A stretch of 64,000 nucleotides of DNA, taken from the NCBI GenBank assembly GCA_964503275.1, contig CAZCZO010000011.1, positions 34,334-98,333 on the forward strand, given 5' to 3'. Made by a program: the position numbers and the translations under genes. The notes below the pieces were generated by a model. The model was not told the origin of the DNA. It ran no database searches and saw only the letters and a program-made list of their open reading frames with translations. Origin of the DNA: DASRAP01 sp964503275. GTDB lineage: Bacteria > Gemmatimonadota > Gemmatimonadetes > Gemmatimonadales > Gemmatimonadaceae. The stretch's first letter is position 1, and every line of letters begins with the position of its first letter. Of the stretch, positions 1-7,976 are shown piece after piece.

Positions 1-114
1 CGACGCCTGGCGCCGCGCGACATCCCCATGCCCTACCATCCCGTCCTGCTCGGCGAGGTCTTGCCGAGCGTGGACGGGATCGCGGCCGAGATCGCGGCGC
101 TGCTGGGGGTCTGA
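1..114 (+). CDS. C-terminal end of a probable 2-oxoacid dehydrogenase E1 beta (transketolase C-domain) subunit, 5' truncated
   Basis: The first reading frame is open from the window edge to a TGA at 112-114 and encodes 37 residues. They include APRDIPMPYHPVLLGEVLPS followed by an Ala/Ile/Leu-rich helix. This resembles the last strand and helix of pyruvate or branched-chain 2-oxoacid dehydrogenase beta subunits (the 'D-x-P-x-P-Y ... LPS/LPN' pattern before the C-terminal helix). Only the tail is visible, so the substrate cannot be told. It converges with the transporter gene downstream. Confidence 0.5.
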   Translation, partial: RRLAPRDIPMPYHPVLLGEVLPSVDGIAAEIAALLGV

Positions 115-126
115 GGCCGGCGCGCG

Positions 127-201
127 GTCGCGTGCAGCGCGGTCGTGTTCAGCCGGGTCGCGTTCGGCGTCGTCGCGTTCAGCGAAGTCGTGTTCAGCCG
201 G
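127..201. repeat. Five tandem copies of a 15-bp repeat
   Basis: Five uninterrupted 15-bp units run 127-141, 142-156, 157-171, 172-186 and 187-201, with consensus GTCGYGTTCAGCSRR. Units 2 and 5 are identical (GTCGTGTTCAGCCGG). The array lies between two convergent genes, and its last 8 bp enter the stop end of the UMF1 transporter gene. Confidence 0.8.
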
Positions 202-1567
202 GCCGGAGATCGGCGTCGGCCGCCTCCGCAGCGCGCACACCGGCCGCGACATCCACTCGCGTCAGCACGAGGATGCCGGCCACGAAGAACACGATCACGC
301 TCAACATGGCCGTGCGGGTGGACTCCGTTTCACCGAGCATCAGCGTGAACACCAGGGGTCCGGCGATCCCGCCGAACTTGGCGAACACGGAGAAGAACCC
401 GAAGAACTCGCCACTCTTGTGTCGCGGGATCATCGAGGCGAACAGCGACCGGCTCAGCGCCTGCGTGCCCCCTTGGACCAACCCGACGAGCACGGCGAGG
501 AGGTAGAACTGCTGCACCGTCTGCATCCGGTACGCGAACACGCAGATGCCGACGTACACCGCGAGGCCGGCGAACACCGCGCGCTTGGCCCCGACCCGGC
601 CAGCGATGAGGCCGAAGGCGAACGCGCAGGGCACCCCGATGAACTGGACCAGCAGGATCGCGCCCATGAGCGCCCCCTGCGAGAAGCCCAGATCCTCACC
701 GAACATCGCCCCCATCCGGATCACGGTCTGGATGCCCTCGTTGTAGATCATGAAGGCGAGCATCATCAGGAAGGCCTGCTGGTAGGTGCGCAACGCACGC
801 AGCGTCTCACCGAGTCGCGTCAGGGCGACGCGCCACGGCGCGGCACCGCGATGCTCGTCGGTCTCGAGTAGCTGTGCCGGCTCGGCGACCCGACGGAACA
901 GGGGGATCGAGAACAGCAGCCACCAGAGCCCGACGCTCACGAAGCCCAGGCGCGCGGGCAGCGACGCTTGGGCCGCGGTGAGCCCCTCACCCGCCGGCAG
1001 TCCGAAGGCCGCGGGGAACTGGATGAGGAGCAGGTTCAGCGCGAGCAGGATGCCGCCGCCGACATACCCAAGGGCGTAGCCGGCGGTCGAGACGCGATCC
1101 ACCTCGTGACCGCGCGCGATATGCGGCAACAGCGACTCGTAGAAGGTCATGCTGCCTGTCGCCGCGACCAGCGTGACGACCAAGAGGACGGTCGCGAGCA
1201 GGATATCACCCTGACCGATCGTGCTCATCGCCGCCGTCGCCCCGACGCCCAGGATGGTGAACGCGCCGAGGAACTGCTTCTTCGAGGCGCGCACATCGGC
1301 GATCGCGCCGAGCACAGGGGCCAGCAGGGCCACGAACACCGCGCCCAGCACGTTGGCGTAGCCCCACCACTGCTGCCCCTCGGTCTTGCCGAGCCCGTGG
1401 GCCGCGTAGGTCACGAAGAAGATCTGGAACACCGACGCGAAGATGACGGTCTGCGCCGCCGAGATGCCCCAGTCGTAGAGGGCCCACGCGCGGAGCTCTC
1501 GGCGATGCAGGCCCAGCCGCTCGAGCAGAGGGTGTGGGGTCGGCGGTGTCTCGGCTGTGGGCACCAT
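194..1567 (-). CDS. MFS transporter, UMF1/Atg22-like family
   Basis: This 457-residue integral membrane protein has about 12 hydrophobic segments. After a cytoplasmic N-terminus it shows the signature WALYDWGISAAQTVI, then a segment with the ADVRASKKQ loop after the second helix. The 'YDWA/G-N/S-S/A-x' start and the A-D-x-R-x-x-K-K loop are typical of the UMF1 branch of the major facilitator superfamily, whose substrates are mostly unknown. Length is normal for the family. The gene ends inside the 15-bp minisatellite and is divergent from the ArsR gene. The C-terminal tail is Ala/Asp-rich. Confidence 0.85.
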   Translation of the reverse strand: MVPTAETPPTPHPLLERLGLHRRELRAWALYDWGISAAQTVIFASVFQIFFVTYAAHGLGKTEGQQWWGYANVLGAVFVALLAPVLGAIADVRASKKQFLGAFTILGVGATAAMSTIGQGDILLATVLLVVTLVAATGSMTFYESLLPHIARGHEVDRVSTAGYALGYVGGGILLALNLLLIQFPAAFGLPAGEGLTAAQASLPARLGFVSVGLWWLLFSIPLFRRVAEPAQLLETDEHRGAAPWRVALTRLGETLRALRTYQQAFLMMLAFMIYNEGIQTVIRMGAMFGEDLGFSQGALMGAILLVQFIGVPCAFAFGLIAGRVGAKRAVFAGLAVYVGICVFAYRMQTVQQFYLLAVLVGLVQGGTQALSRSLFASMIPRHKSGEFFGFFSVFAKFGGIAGPLVFTLMLGETESTRTAMLSVIVFFVAGILVLTRVDVAAGVRAAEAADADLRPG

Positions 1568-1648
1568 GCGGCGGGGCGCGACGAGTTGCGGCGGAAGCGG
1601 GCCCCGCTAGCATATCGTCCGCCGGGCGACCGTGCCAGCGCGTGCCCC

Positions 1649-1692
1649 TTGCGCGACGCGTGCCCAGCGCCTAACGTACAACCATATGGTTG
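1649..1692 (+). promoter_or_regulatory. Promoter plus perfect 14-bp palindrome over the ArsR start codon
   Basis: TTGCGC (1649-1654), a 17-bp spacer and TAACGT (1672-1677) form a plausible promoter whose +1 falls at about 1684-1686. The palindrome CAACCATATGGTTG (1679-1692) is perfect and contains the ATG at 1686. A site over +1 and the start codon of an ArsR-family gene is a natural autoregulatory operator. The sequence is seen directly; the function is inferred. Confidence 0.6.
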
Positions 1693-2051
1693 CATTTCCT
1701 GCGCTCTCGGACGACGAATTGGACCGGATCTTCCGCGCACTCGCCGACCGGACCCGGCGCGACATCGTCACGCGCGTGCTCGCCGGCGAGCCGGCGTCCG
1801 TCTCGGCGTTGGCCTCGCGCTACGCCATGTCCTTCGCTGCCGTGCAGAAGCATGTCGCGGTGCTCGAGGACGCAGGGCTCGTGGACAAACAGGCGCAGGG
1901 ACGCGAGCGCCTCGTCCGCGGCAAGCCCGAGCCGATCGCGCGCGCACGCGAACTGCTGATGCATCTGGAGCGGCTCTGGGTCGCGCGCTTCAGCCAACTC
2001 GACGCCGTGCTCGCCGAGCCACGGCCACGCCGTTCCCGCCCCCGCCCCTGA
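1686..2051 (+). CDS. ArsR-family winged-helix regulator (SRPBCC-associated type)
   Basis: From ATG 1686 the product is 121 residues. It begins with MVAFPALSDDELDRIFRALA and carries the ArsR pattern 'RALADRTRRDIVTRVL' followed by a recognition helix (S-x-x-A-V-Q-K-H-V-x-V-L-E-x-A-G-L-V). There are no metal-binding Cys clusters, as expected for the branch that partners AHSA1/SRPBCC proteins. The open frame extends 5' to 1632, but the palindrome and promoter place the start at 1686. The stop lies 17 bp before the AHSA1 gene, so the two form an operon. The C-terminus is Arg/Pro-rich. Confidence 0.85.
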   Translation: MVAFPALSDDELDRIFRALADRTRRDIVTRVLAGEPASVSALASRYAMSFAAVQKHVAVLEDAGLVDKQAQGRERLVRGKPEPIARARELLMHLERLWVARFSQLDAVLAEPRPRRSRPRP

Positions 2052-2068
2052 ACCGACACCGACCCGCC

Positions 2069-3058
2069 ATGCCGATCACCTCCGTGCAGTCCGACGCCGC
2101 CGCGCGCACCCTCACCATCGTCGCGGACTATGCCGTGCCGCTCGAACGGCTCTGGGAAGCCTACGCGGACCCGCGCCAGCTCGAACGCTTCTGGGGGCCC
2201 GTGGAATGGCCCGCCACCTTCACACGGCACGACATGGCCGTGGGTGGTGAGTCGCACTACTACATGACCGGCCCCGATGGCACGCGGCACGGCGGCTGGT
2301 TCCGCTTCCTCGCGGTGGAACCCTTGCAGCGCCTTGAGATGGTGGACGGCTTCGCGGACGCCGCCGGTGCGCCCATCGACACGATGCCCACCATGCACAT
2401 GGAGTTCCGATTCGAACGGACGGCGACCGGCTCCCGCTTCGTGAGTGTCACGACCTTCGCCTCGGTCGAGCAGATGGAGCAGCTGGTCCAGATGGGCATA
2501 CTCGAGGGGACCCAGTCGGCGATGAGCCAGATCGACGCCGTGCTCGCGGACCTCACGAGCTTCGCCGCGACCCTGCCGACCCACGCGCAACGCCTGAGCG
2601 ACACCCAGGTCCGCGTGAGCCGGGTGATCCGCGGGACGGTGGAGCAGGTGTGGCGCGCTCATCACGAGCCCGCGCTGATGCAGCGCTGGCTGCTGGGGCC
2701 GGACGGGTGGACCATGCCCGTGTGCGAGGTCGCCGCGGAGGTCGGTGATCGCTACCGCTACGAGTGGGCCAGCGCCGACGGCGCACAGCGCTTCGGCTTC
2801 GAGGGCACGCTGCTCGAGCGGTCCGCCCCGTATCGCAGCGTGACCAGCGAGCGCATGCTCGGGAGCGACGGACCCGATGTGCGGAACGAGCTCACACTGT
2901 CGGCGCTGCCCGCCGGCACCCTCGTCTCGCTGCTCATCACTTACCCCAGCCGGGAGCTACGCGACATGATCCTCGGCACGGGTATGACGATGGGGATGGA
3001 GGCCAGTTATGCGCGGCTGGAGTCGCTCGCGGGGTCCGCGTCAGCGCTCGGCGGATAG
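2069..3058 (+). CDS. Double AHSA1/SRPBCC-domain protein
   Basis: The 329-residue product contains two tandem START/SRPBCC (AHSA1) folds. The first spans about residues 8-160 (V-P-L-E-R-L-W-E-A-Y-A-D-P ... FWGPVEWP). The second spans about 175-325 (VIRGTVEQVWRAHHEPALMQRW ... WASADG). Family members bind hydrophobic ligands or act as small stress proteins, and their chemistry is usually unknown. The ATG at 2069 follows the ArsR stop by 17 bp. The last 52 bp overlap, on the opposite strand, the end of the lipoprotein gene at 3007-3579. The fused doublet is larger than the usual ~150-residue single-domain partner. Confidence 0.8.
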   Translation: MPITSVQSDAAARTLTIVADYAVPLERLWEAYADPRQLERFWGPVEWPATFTRHDMAVGGESHYYMTGPDGTRHGGWFRFLAVEPLQRLEMVDGFADAAGAPIDTMPTMHMEFRFERTATGSRFVSVTTFASVEQMEQLVQMGILEGTQSAMSQIDAVLADLTSFAATLPTHAQRLSDTQVRVSRVIRGTVEQVWRAHHEPALMQRWLLGPDGWTMPVCEVAAEVGDRYRYEWASADGAQRFGFEGTLLERSAPYRSVTSERMLGSDGPDVRNELTLSALPAGTLVSLLITYPSRELRDMILGTGMTMGMEASYARLESLAGSASALGG

Positions 3059-3579
3059 ACGCAGGTGACGACCGGGTCGCCGCAGTTGGGCAGCGCGACC
3101 CGGCCCGCCTCCAGCTCCACGGGGGCGTCGCCACGCAGTCTCACGATGGCGGTCGCGCGGTAGTGGCCCATCTCGAGCGAGTCGCCATGGATGGTCCACG
3201 CCATCCGCGGACCCGACGTCAAGGATCGGGCCCCGCCGGCGGGCACGACCAGCGGCACCAGCGTCGTCGTGTGGCAGACCACGCGCGACTCGTCGTACGC
3301 GGGGAGCGCCTGATCCAGCCGATACAGGCGCAGGCGCACGGGACACCCCGCCTCGTAGAACACGGTGATCGGGTCGCGGGAGCGGCTGACGAGACGCACC
3401 TGCACGAAGAGCACCTTGGACGCGGTCGTCACGTCGTCGCTCGTCGCCATGGAGGCCGTGATCGTCAGTCCATCGATGATCCCCGCACCCTCGCCCGGGT
3501 CGACCACGCCATTCGCGTCGCCGCACCCGACCCACAGGGGGACCAGCGCGACCAGCCATCCGGAGACGCGGCGCCTCAC
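3007..3579 (-). CDS. Lipoprotein, paralog of the protein at 6541-7071
   Basis: The product has 190 residues with a lipoprotein signal (LVPLWVGC; Cys at about residue 19). The mature part carries the block PITVFYEAGCPVR-L-RLYR, then PAYDESR-x-x-C, TTLVP, IHGDSLE-x-G-x-YRATA and LPNCGDPV. The same blocks occur in the paralog on the other side of the TonB receptor. The arrangement is a beta-sandwich-like secreted domain, distantly reminiscent of BsuPI-type inhibitors (inference only). It is the last gene of a three-gene operon and begins 10 bp after the receptor stop. Its 3' end overlaps the AHSA1 gene tail by 52 bp. Function is unknown. Confidence 0.7.
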   Translation of the reverse strand: MRRRVSGWLVALVPLWVGCGDANGVVDPGEGAGIIDGLTITASMATSDDVTTASKVLFVQVRLVSRSRDPITVFYEAGCPVRLRLYRLDQALPAYDESRVVCHTTTLVPLVVPAGGARSLTSGPRMAWTIHGDSLEMGHYRATAIVRLRGDAPVELEAGRVALPNCGDPVVTCVYPPSADADPASDSSRA

Positions 3580-3589
3580 GGTGGCCTCC

Positions 3590-6553
3590 TCAGTGCCGCG
3601 CGATGATCCCGATGAACACCCCCCGGTACTGCATGCGCTCGTCGGGCTGCGACCCGGGCAGGCCGGTCGCGATCGCGCGACGCTCCTCGATGGTCGCGAA
3701 GCCGCCGCAGCAGGCCTGTGAGTTGAACAGGTTCATCGCGCGCAGGAACAGCGAATAGCGGACGCCCGCCCCACCGAGGTCCTTGGTGATCGCCAGGTTC
3801 ACGGGATTCGCCGGGCGATCCACCCCTGACTCGACCCCGATGGGCGATCCTCCCACTGCCGCCGTCGACTCCAGGCGCTGGCCGTCACTCGGTCCCTTGC
3901 TCCAGAAACCCGTGAGCGCGACCCGCGTGTCTCGCAGCAACATCGACCCGATACGCCCGAGTGACGCGGGGACATCGTCCCGGAACTGGACGAACAGCGC
4001 GGCGTTCACCGCGTGGGGTCGGTTGCGTGGCGACTCCCGCTCCTCGCGCGGGGCGAAGAGGGCGACCTCCGCCGCCAAGTCGGGCGGCAGACCCACCTCC
4101 GTGGTGTGCGACCACGTGTAGTTCAGGACATAGCCGACCCGGCCGACCAACTGCCGACGCAGCGCGACGCTGACACCGCGCGTCGCGACCAGGTCCCGAT
4201 TCTCCACGGTGCTGTACTGCAGGACCTCGGACGGCGCATAGGTCAGACCGATATCGGTGACGCGCTCACTGGTGACGAAGTTCGTCAGCGAGCCGATCTC
4301 GGTCGAGAACACCGACAGGCTCATCCCATGGTTGGCACCGAGCAGCGACGAGTACCCCACCTCGAAGGTCTTCGCGGACTCGTTCACGATCCGCGGATTG
4401 CCCACGTAGCCCACCTGGTCCTGGTGGAAGGCGAGGTTCGGCCGGCACTCATCGCTGGTCGGTCGGGTCACGTCGGGGCCGCAGCGGCCGTCGCGAGTCG
4501 CATCGCGCGAACCCGTGGTCCCGAGACCGGTGTTGCTGTAGGCGTCGTGGTACAGCGGATGCTTGGTGTAGCCACCGGCGTTGAAGAACAGCGCCGAGCG
4601 CTCGCCCAGCGGGAAACTCACCCCGATGCGCGGCGCGAAGGCCGTCTGCGTCTCGGCACCCGCGTAGTCGTCCAGCGCGGCCAATCGGGCGGCGGAATCG
4701 AGCAGGAAGGGGACGCCGCGGCTGTTGCGCGTCGAGATCTGGCAGGCGCCCAGTCCGCTGCTGTTGCCAAAGGTGAAGGGCGTTTCGTTGATGCCGGGGG
4801 CGGTGCCCATGCAGACCTCCTCGGCCGTGGTCCCGTTGGTCGCGCGCAGGGGCAGCGCGAAGCCGGTCCCCTTTGCACTGCCGCGCTCGGCGCGGATCCC
4901 CACCGTCGCCAGCAGGAAGTCGTAGTCGAAGGTCGACTGCGCATACACCGCGGTCTCGGTCGGACGGGTGCGGTACTGATTGGTCGCGGTCGGCACCAGG
5001 CCGACCGTCCCCGTCAACGCACTGATCTCCCGCAAGGCCAGCGCGTGGGACGAGTGCTGCAACCCGACCTGGAAGCGCACATGGTCCGCAGCATCGACCA
5101 CCACATCGGCGCGGGTCACGCGGCTCGTGAAGGTCTCGCCACCGAAGTCCGTCGCCGTGCCCGTGACCGGTGACTCGGCCGAGACGAACGGATCGAACAG
5201 GCCGTTGGACCGACGGGTCGACCGCCAGAATCGGTCCTCGAGGCAGACCCCGCTGAATACGTTGCAGGTCTCGCGCTCGCCGCCGAGGATGGCGTGGGTC
5301 ACGGCGAGGCTCGCGCGCGCCAGGCGCTGCTCGGCGCGCAGCGAGAGGAAGTGCGACTGCTGCGACACGCTGCCCTGCACGAGCCCGTCCACGGCCGTCA
5401 CGGGCGCGCCGGGGTTCAGGTCCCGGAGAGCGGTGGCGCGATACAGCGCGAGGAATCGCCGATCGTAGGCCAGCGTGCGCCGCGACTGCGTGATCCCGGT
5501 GGCCGAGAACCGCAGCGCCGGGCGAGGGCTCACCGTCACCTTCCCGACCAGTTGATCCTCATCGACCGCGCCGAAGCCGTTCCAGCCGATGAAGCCGGTG
5601 GCGGACCCATCGGTCGGGAACTGCACCGCGCGATCGGCCGCGCGGCGCGACTGCGCGCCGAACATCACGCGCACCCGATCGTCGAGGATGGGCCCCGCGA
5701 GCACCGCGCGCACATGATGCGAGGCGGTGGCGGCATCCGCCCCGGAGCCCATCAGCCCTGACGCGTTCGTGGTCTGGTAGTCCACCTGGCCGGAGAGGCG
5801 CTCTTCGCCTTCGCGCAGCGTCATGCTCACGACGCCCGCCACGCTCCCACCGTACTGGGCTTCCATGTACCCCGGCGAGAGCCCGACGGACGACAACACC
5901 AACGGGTTCAGGTCGATCGCCGCCGTGCCGAAGATCGGATGATTGATCGGGATGCCATCCAGGAGCTGGACCGTGGCACCGGGCCGTGCCCCTCGCACAC
6001 TGATCTGGGTGGGATCGCCGCGGCGCTGCGAGGCGAGCGACTGCAGACTGCCCGCACTGCCCAGCACGGCGAAACCGGGCGAGAGCATCAGCATCTCCGC
6101 GAGGTTCACCACAGGGAGCGCCCGCAGTTCCTCGCCGGTGAGGACCAGCTCACTCGCGACCCCGCGCAGGTCGACCGGAGGGCGTCCGGCTTCGACGCGG
6201 ACCGTCGCCAGGGCCTCGGCGGAGTCGAGCTCGAAGTCCACCGTGGCCGACTGGTCCGAGCGGACGATCACGCGCGACACTTCCCGACCACGAAGACCCA
6301 GCTTCCGCGCCGAGATCGTATACACTCCGGGCGGGACGCTCAATATGGTGTAGCGACCGTTGGCCCGCGTGCGGGTCTCCAACGCGGCCCCGAGGACTTC
6401 GATGGTGACGCCATCCAATGGCTCGCGCGTCGTGGCATGCACGACCTGCCCCGTCACCGTGCCCGACTGTGCACCCGCGATCGCTGCGGTCGCGACGACA
6501 CACAGCACGGCGGCGCACAGGATCCGCCCGGCAGACGTGGTCAGTAGACGCAT
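3590..6553 (-). CDS. TonB-dependent outer-membrane receptor with carboxypeptidase-regulatory-like N-domain
   Basis: The 987-residue protein starts at ATG 6553 with a signal peptide ending near AIAGAQ. Residues ~30-110 form a carboxypeptidase-regulatory-like beta-sandwich (GTVTGQVVHATTREPLDGVT). Residues ~130-260 form the plug (ISVRGARPGATVQLLDGIPI), followed by a long 22-strand-type barrel. Such SusC-like or TonB receptors import oligomers or chelates through the outer membrane; the substrate is unknown. The start overlaps the stop of the upstream lipoprotein gene by 13 bp, suggesting translational coupling. No SusD-like partner is present. The two flanking lipoproteins are the only obvious partners. 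Confidence 0.9.
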   Translation of the reverse strand: MRLLTTSAGRILCAAVLCVVATAAIAGAQSGTVTGQVVHATTREPLDGVTIEVLGAALETRTRANGRYTILSVPPGVYTISARKLGLRGREVSRVIVRSDQSATVDFELDSAEALATVRVEAGRPPVDLRGVASELVLTGEELRALPVVNLAEMLMLSPGFAVLGSAGSLQSLASQRRGDPTQISVRGARPGATVQLLDGIPINHPIFGTAAIDLNPLVLSSVGLSPGYMEAQYGGSVAGVVSMTLREGEERLSGQVDYQTTNASGLMGSGADAATASHHVRAVLAGPILDDRVRVMFGAQSRRAADRAVQFPTDGSATGFIGWNGFGAVDEDQLVGKVTVSPRPALRFSATGITQSRRTLAYDRRFLALYRATALRDLNPGAPVTAVDGLVQGSVSQQSHFLSLRAEQRLARASLAVTHAILGGERETCNVFSGVCLEDRFWRSTRRSNGLFDPFVSAESPVTGTATDFGGETFTSRVTRADVVVDAADHVRFQVGLQHSSHALALREISALTGTVGLVPTATNQYRTRPTETAVYAQSTFDYDFLLATVGIRAERGSAKGTGFALPLRATNGTTAEEVCMGTAPGINETPFTFGNSSGLGACQISTRNSRGVPFLLDSAARLAALDDYAGAETQTAFAPRIGVSFPLGERSALFFNAGGYTKHPLYHDAYSNTGLGTTGSRDATRDGRCGPDVTRPTSDECRPNLAFHQDQVGYVGNPRIVNESAKTFEVGYSSLLGANHGMSLSVFSTEIGSLTNFVTSERVTDIGLTYAPSEVLQYSTVENRDLVATRGVSVALRRQLVGRVGYVLNYTWSHTTEVGLPPDLAAEVALFAPREERESPRNRPHAVNAALFVQFRDDVPASLGRIGSMLLRDTRVALTGFWSKGPSDGQRLESTAAVGGSPIGVESGVDRPANPVNLAITKDLGGAGVRYSLFLRAMNLFNSQACCGGFATIEERRAIATGLPGSQPDERMQYRGVFIGIIARH

Positions 6554-7071
6554 GCGACCGGCTGCACGGGGTCGCCGCAGTTCGGGAGGCGATACGTCCC
6601 CGCTGCCAGCTCGATGGGCGCGTCGCCGAGGAGCCGCGCCACGGCCGTGGCGCGATACGTCCCGCGCTCCAGCGAATCGCCATGGATCACCCATGGAAAT
6701 CGCGTGCCGGACGTCAGGGTCTGAGTGCTGTTGGCGGCGACCACCACCGGCACCAGCGTCGTGACCGGACAGGCAAGCCGTGATTCATCGTAGGCCGGCA
6801 CAACCTGCTGCGGGCGGTACAGACGGACCCGCACCGGACAGCCCGCTTCGTAGAACACCGTGATCGGAGCGGTGCTACGGTTGCGCAGGCTCACCTGCAG
6901 CGTGAGCTGCTTCTCTTGCGTGAACTCGTGCAGGATCTCGACCACCTCAGCCGAGGCGCTCAAGCCCGCGACGAGCTCGTCGCCGCCACCGGGGTCGAAG
7001 ACCCCACCTTGCTCGCCGCAGGCTATGACGGCCATGCCCAGGAGCACACCACATCGATGTCGAAGCGTCAT
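6541..7071 (-). CDS. Lipoprotein, paralog of the protein at 3007-3579
   Basis: The 176-residue product has a short lipoprotein signal (MAVIAC) and then FDPGGGDELVAGLSASAEV. It shares PITVFYEAGCPVRVRLYR, PAYDESR-x-x-C, TTLVPVVV, WVIHGDSLERGTYRATA and LPNCGDPV with the other lipoprotein, so the two clearly duplicated. It is the first gene of the operon lipoprotein - TonB receptor - lipoprotein. Its stop overlaps the receptor start by 13 bp. Conserved Cys pairs may form disulfides in the periplasm or at the surface. The function is not recognised. Confidence 0.7.
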   Translation of the reverse strand: MTLRHRCGVLLGMAVIACGEQGGVFDPGGGDELVAGLSASAEVVEILHEFTQEKQLTLQVSLRNRSTAPITVFYEAGCPVRVRLYRPQQVVPAYDESRLACPVTTLVPVVVAANSTQTLTSGTRFPWVIHGDSLERGTYRATAVARLLGDAPIELAAGTYRLPNCGDPVQPVACVY

Positions 7072-7197
7072 GGGGTTATCCTACGGGTGGGGGCGCACAG
7101 GCGCCAGCGGTCGCCGTCGCCGTCCGTGCGGGCCGTGCCTCGGACTACCCGGCGGGGCAGGACCTCGTCACCCTACGCACTCGACCATCGCCTGCCT

Positions 7198-7926
7198 GTG
7201 CCTGCCATCGTACTGCTGCTCCTGATCGCTGCCCCGACACTCTGGGCCCAGGCGGACTGGTCGTCGGTCCATCAACCGGCCCTGTGGATCAACGCGTTCG
7301 TCGACCACGAGATCGCACCGCGCACCGCGCTGTGGTTCGACGGTCATTGGCGTCGCGATGGGTGGGGCGACAAGCCCCAGCAGGTCCTGGTCCGGCCCGG
7401 GGTACAAGTCGCCCTGCGGCCTGGCCTCCGCGTCGGTGGGGGCTACGCCTACATCGCGACGGCACCGTACGGTGCATCGCCGAATGCCGCCCCGCTGCGC
7501 GAGCATCGTACGTGGCAACAAGTGTCCGTGCGCGGCGACGTCGGCAGCATCGCGCATTCGCATCGCCTGCGGTGGGAACAGCGCTGGCTCGCTGCCGTCG
7601 GACCGAACGACGTCCTCGGCGCGGCCAGCTACCAGCAGCGGCTCCGCTACATGGTGCGGGCGCAGCGTCCGCTCGCGGCGCGCGCCGCGCGGCCGGACGC
7701 GCCGATCGGATTCGTCAGCAACGAGTTCTTCCTGCCGGTGGGACACTCCGATGCCGCGCAGTTGCGCCTGCAGAACCGCGTGCAAGTCGGCGTCGGCCTC
7801 CCGGTGAGCGGGGCCCAGCGCGTCGAGCTGAGCTACCTGCACCAGTGGAATCGCATCACACCGCGGACCACGCACGAGTTCAATCACACCGCGATGCTCA
7901 GTTGGGTGTGGACCGGTCGACGCTGA
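7198..7926 (+). CDS. DUF2490 outer-membrane beta-barrel protein
   Basis: The mature region begins QADWSSVHQPALWINAFVDHEI. It shows the alternating strands of DUF2490 proteins (RTWQQVSVRGDV, HRLRWEQRWL, YQQRLRYMVRAQ, FVSNEFFLPV) and ends with WVWTG near the C-terminus, like an outer-membrane barrel. A GTG at 7198 gives 242 residues and a compact signal peptide (VLLLLIAAPTLWA). An upstream in-frame GTG at 7135 is an alternative, and the open frame extends further. Function is unknown. The gene is followed directly by a perfect palindromic terminator. Confidence 0.75.
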   Translation: MPAIVLLLLIAAPTLWAQADWSSVHQPALWINAFVDHEIAPRTALWFDGHWRRDGWGDKPQQVLVRPGVQVALRPGLRVGGGYAYIATAPYGASPNAAPLREHRTWQQVSVRGDVGSIAHSHRLRWEQRWLAAVGPNDVLGAASYQQRLRYMVRAQRPLAARAARPDAPIGFVSNEFFLPVGHSDAAQLRLQNRVQVGVGLPVSGAQRVELSYLHQWNRITPRTTHEFNHTAMLSWVWTGRR

Positions 7927-7928
7927 GC

Positions 7929-7958
7929 GCCCACCGCGTCGGTACCGACGCGGTGGGC
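7929..7958. terminator. Perfect 30-bp palindrome between convergent genes
   Basis: GCCCACCGCGTCGGT is followed immediately by its exact complement, giving a 15-bp stem that starts 3 bp after the DUF2490 stop and 19 bp before the end of the convergent GWxTD gene. There is no T-tract on either side. It is probably a bidirectional terminator or mRNA 3' end stabiliser. Confidence 0.7.
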
Positions 7959-7976
7959 CCAGGCGTGCGACGACGG

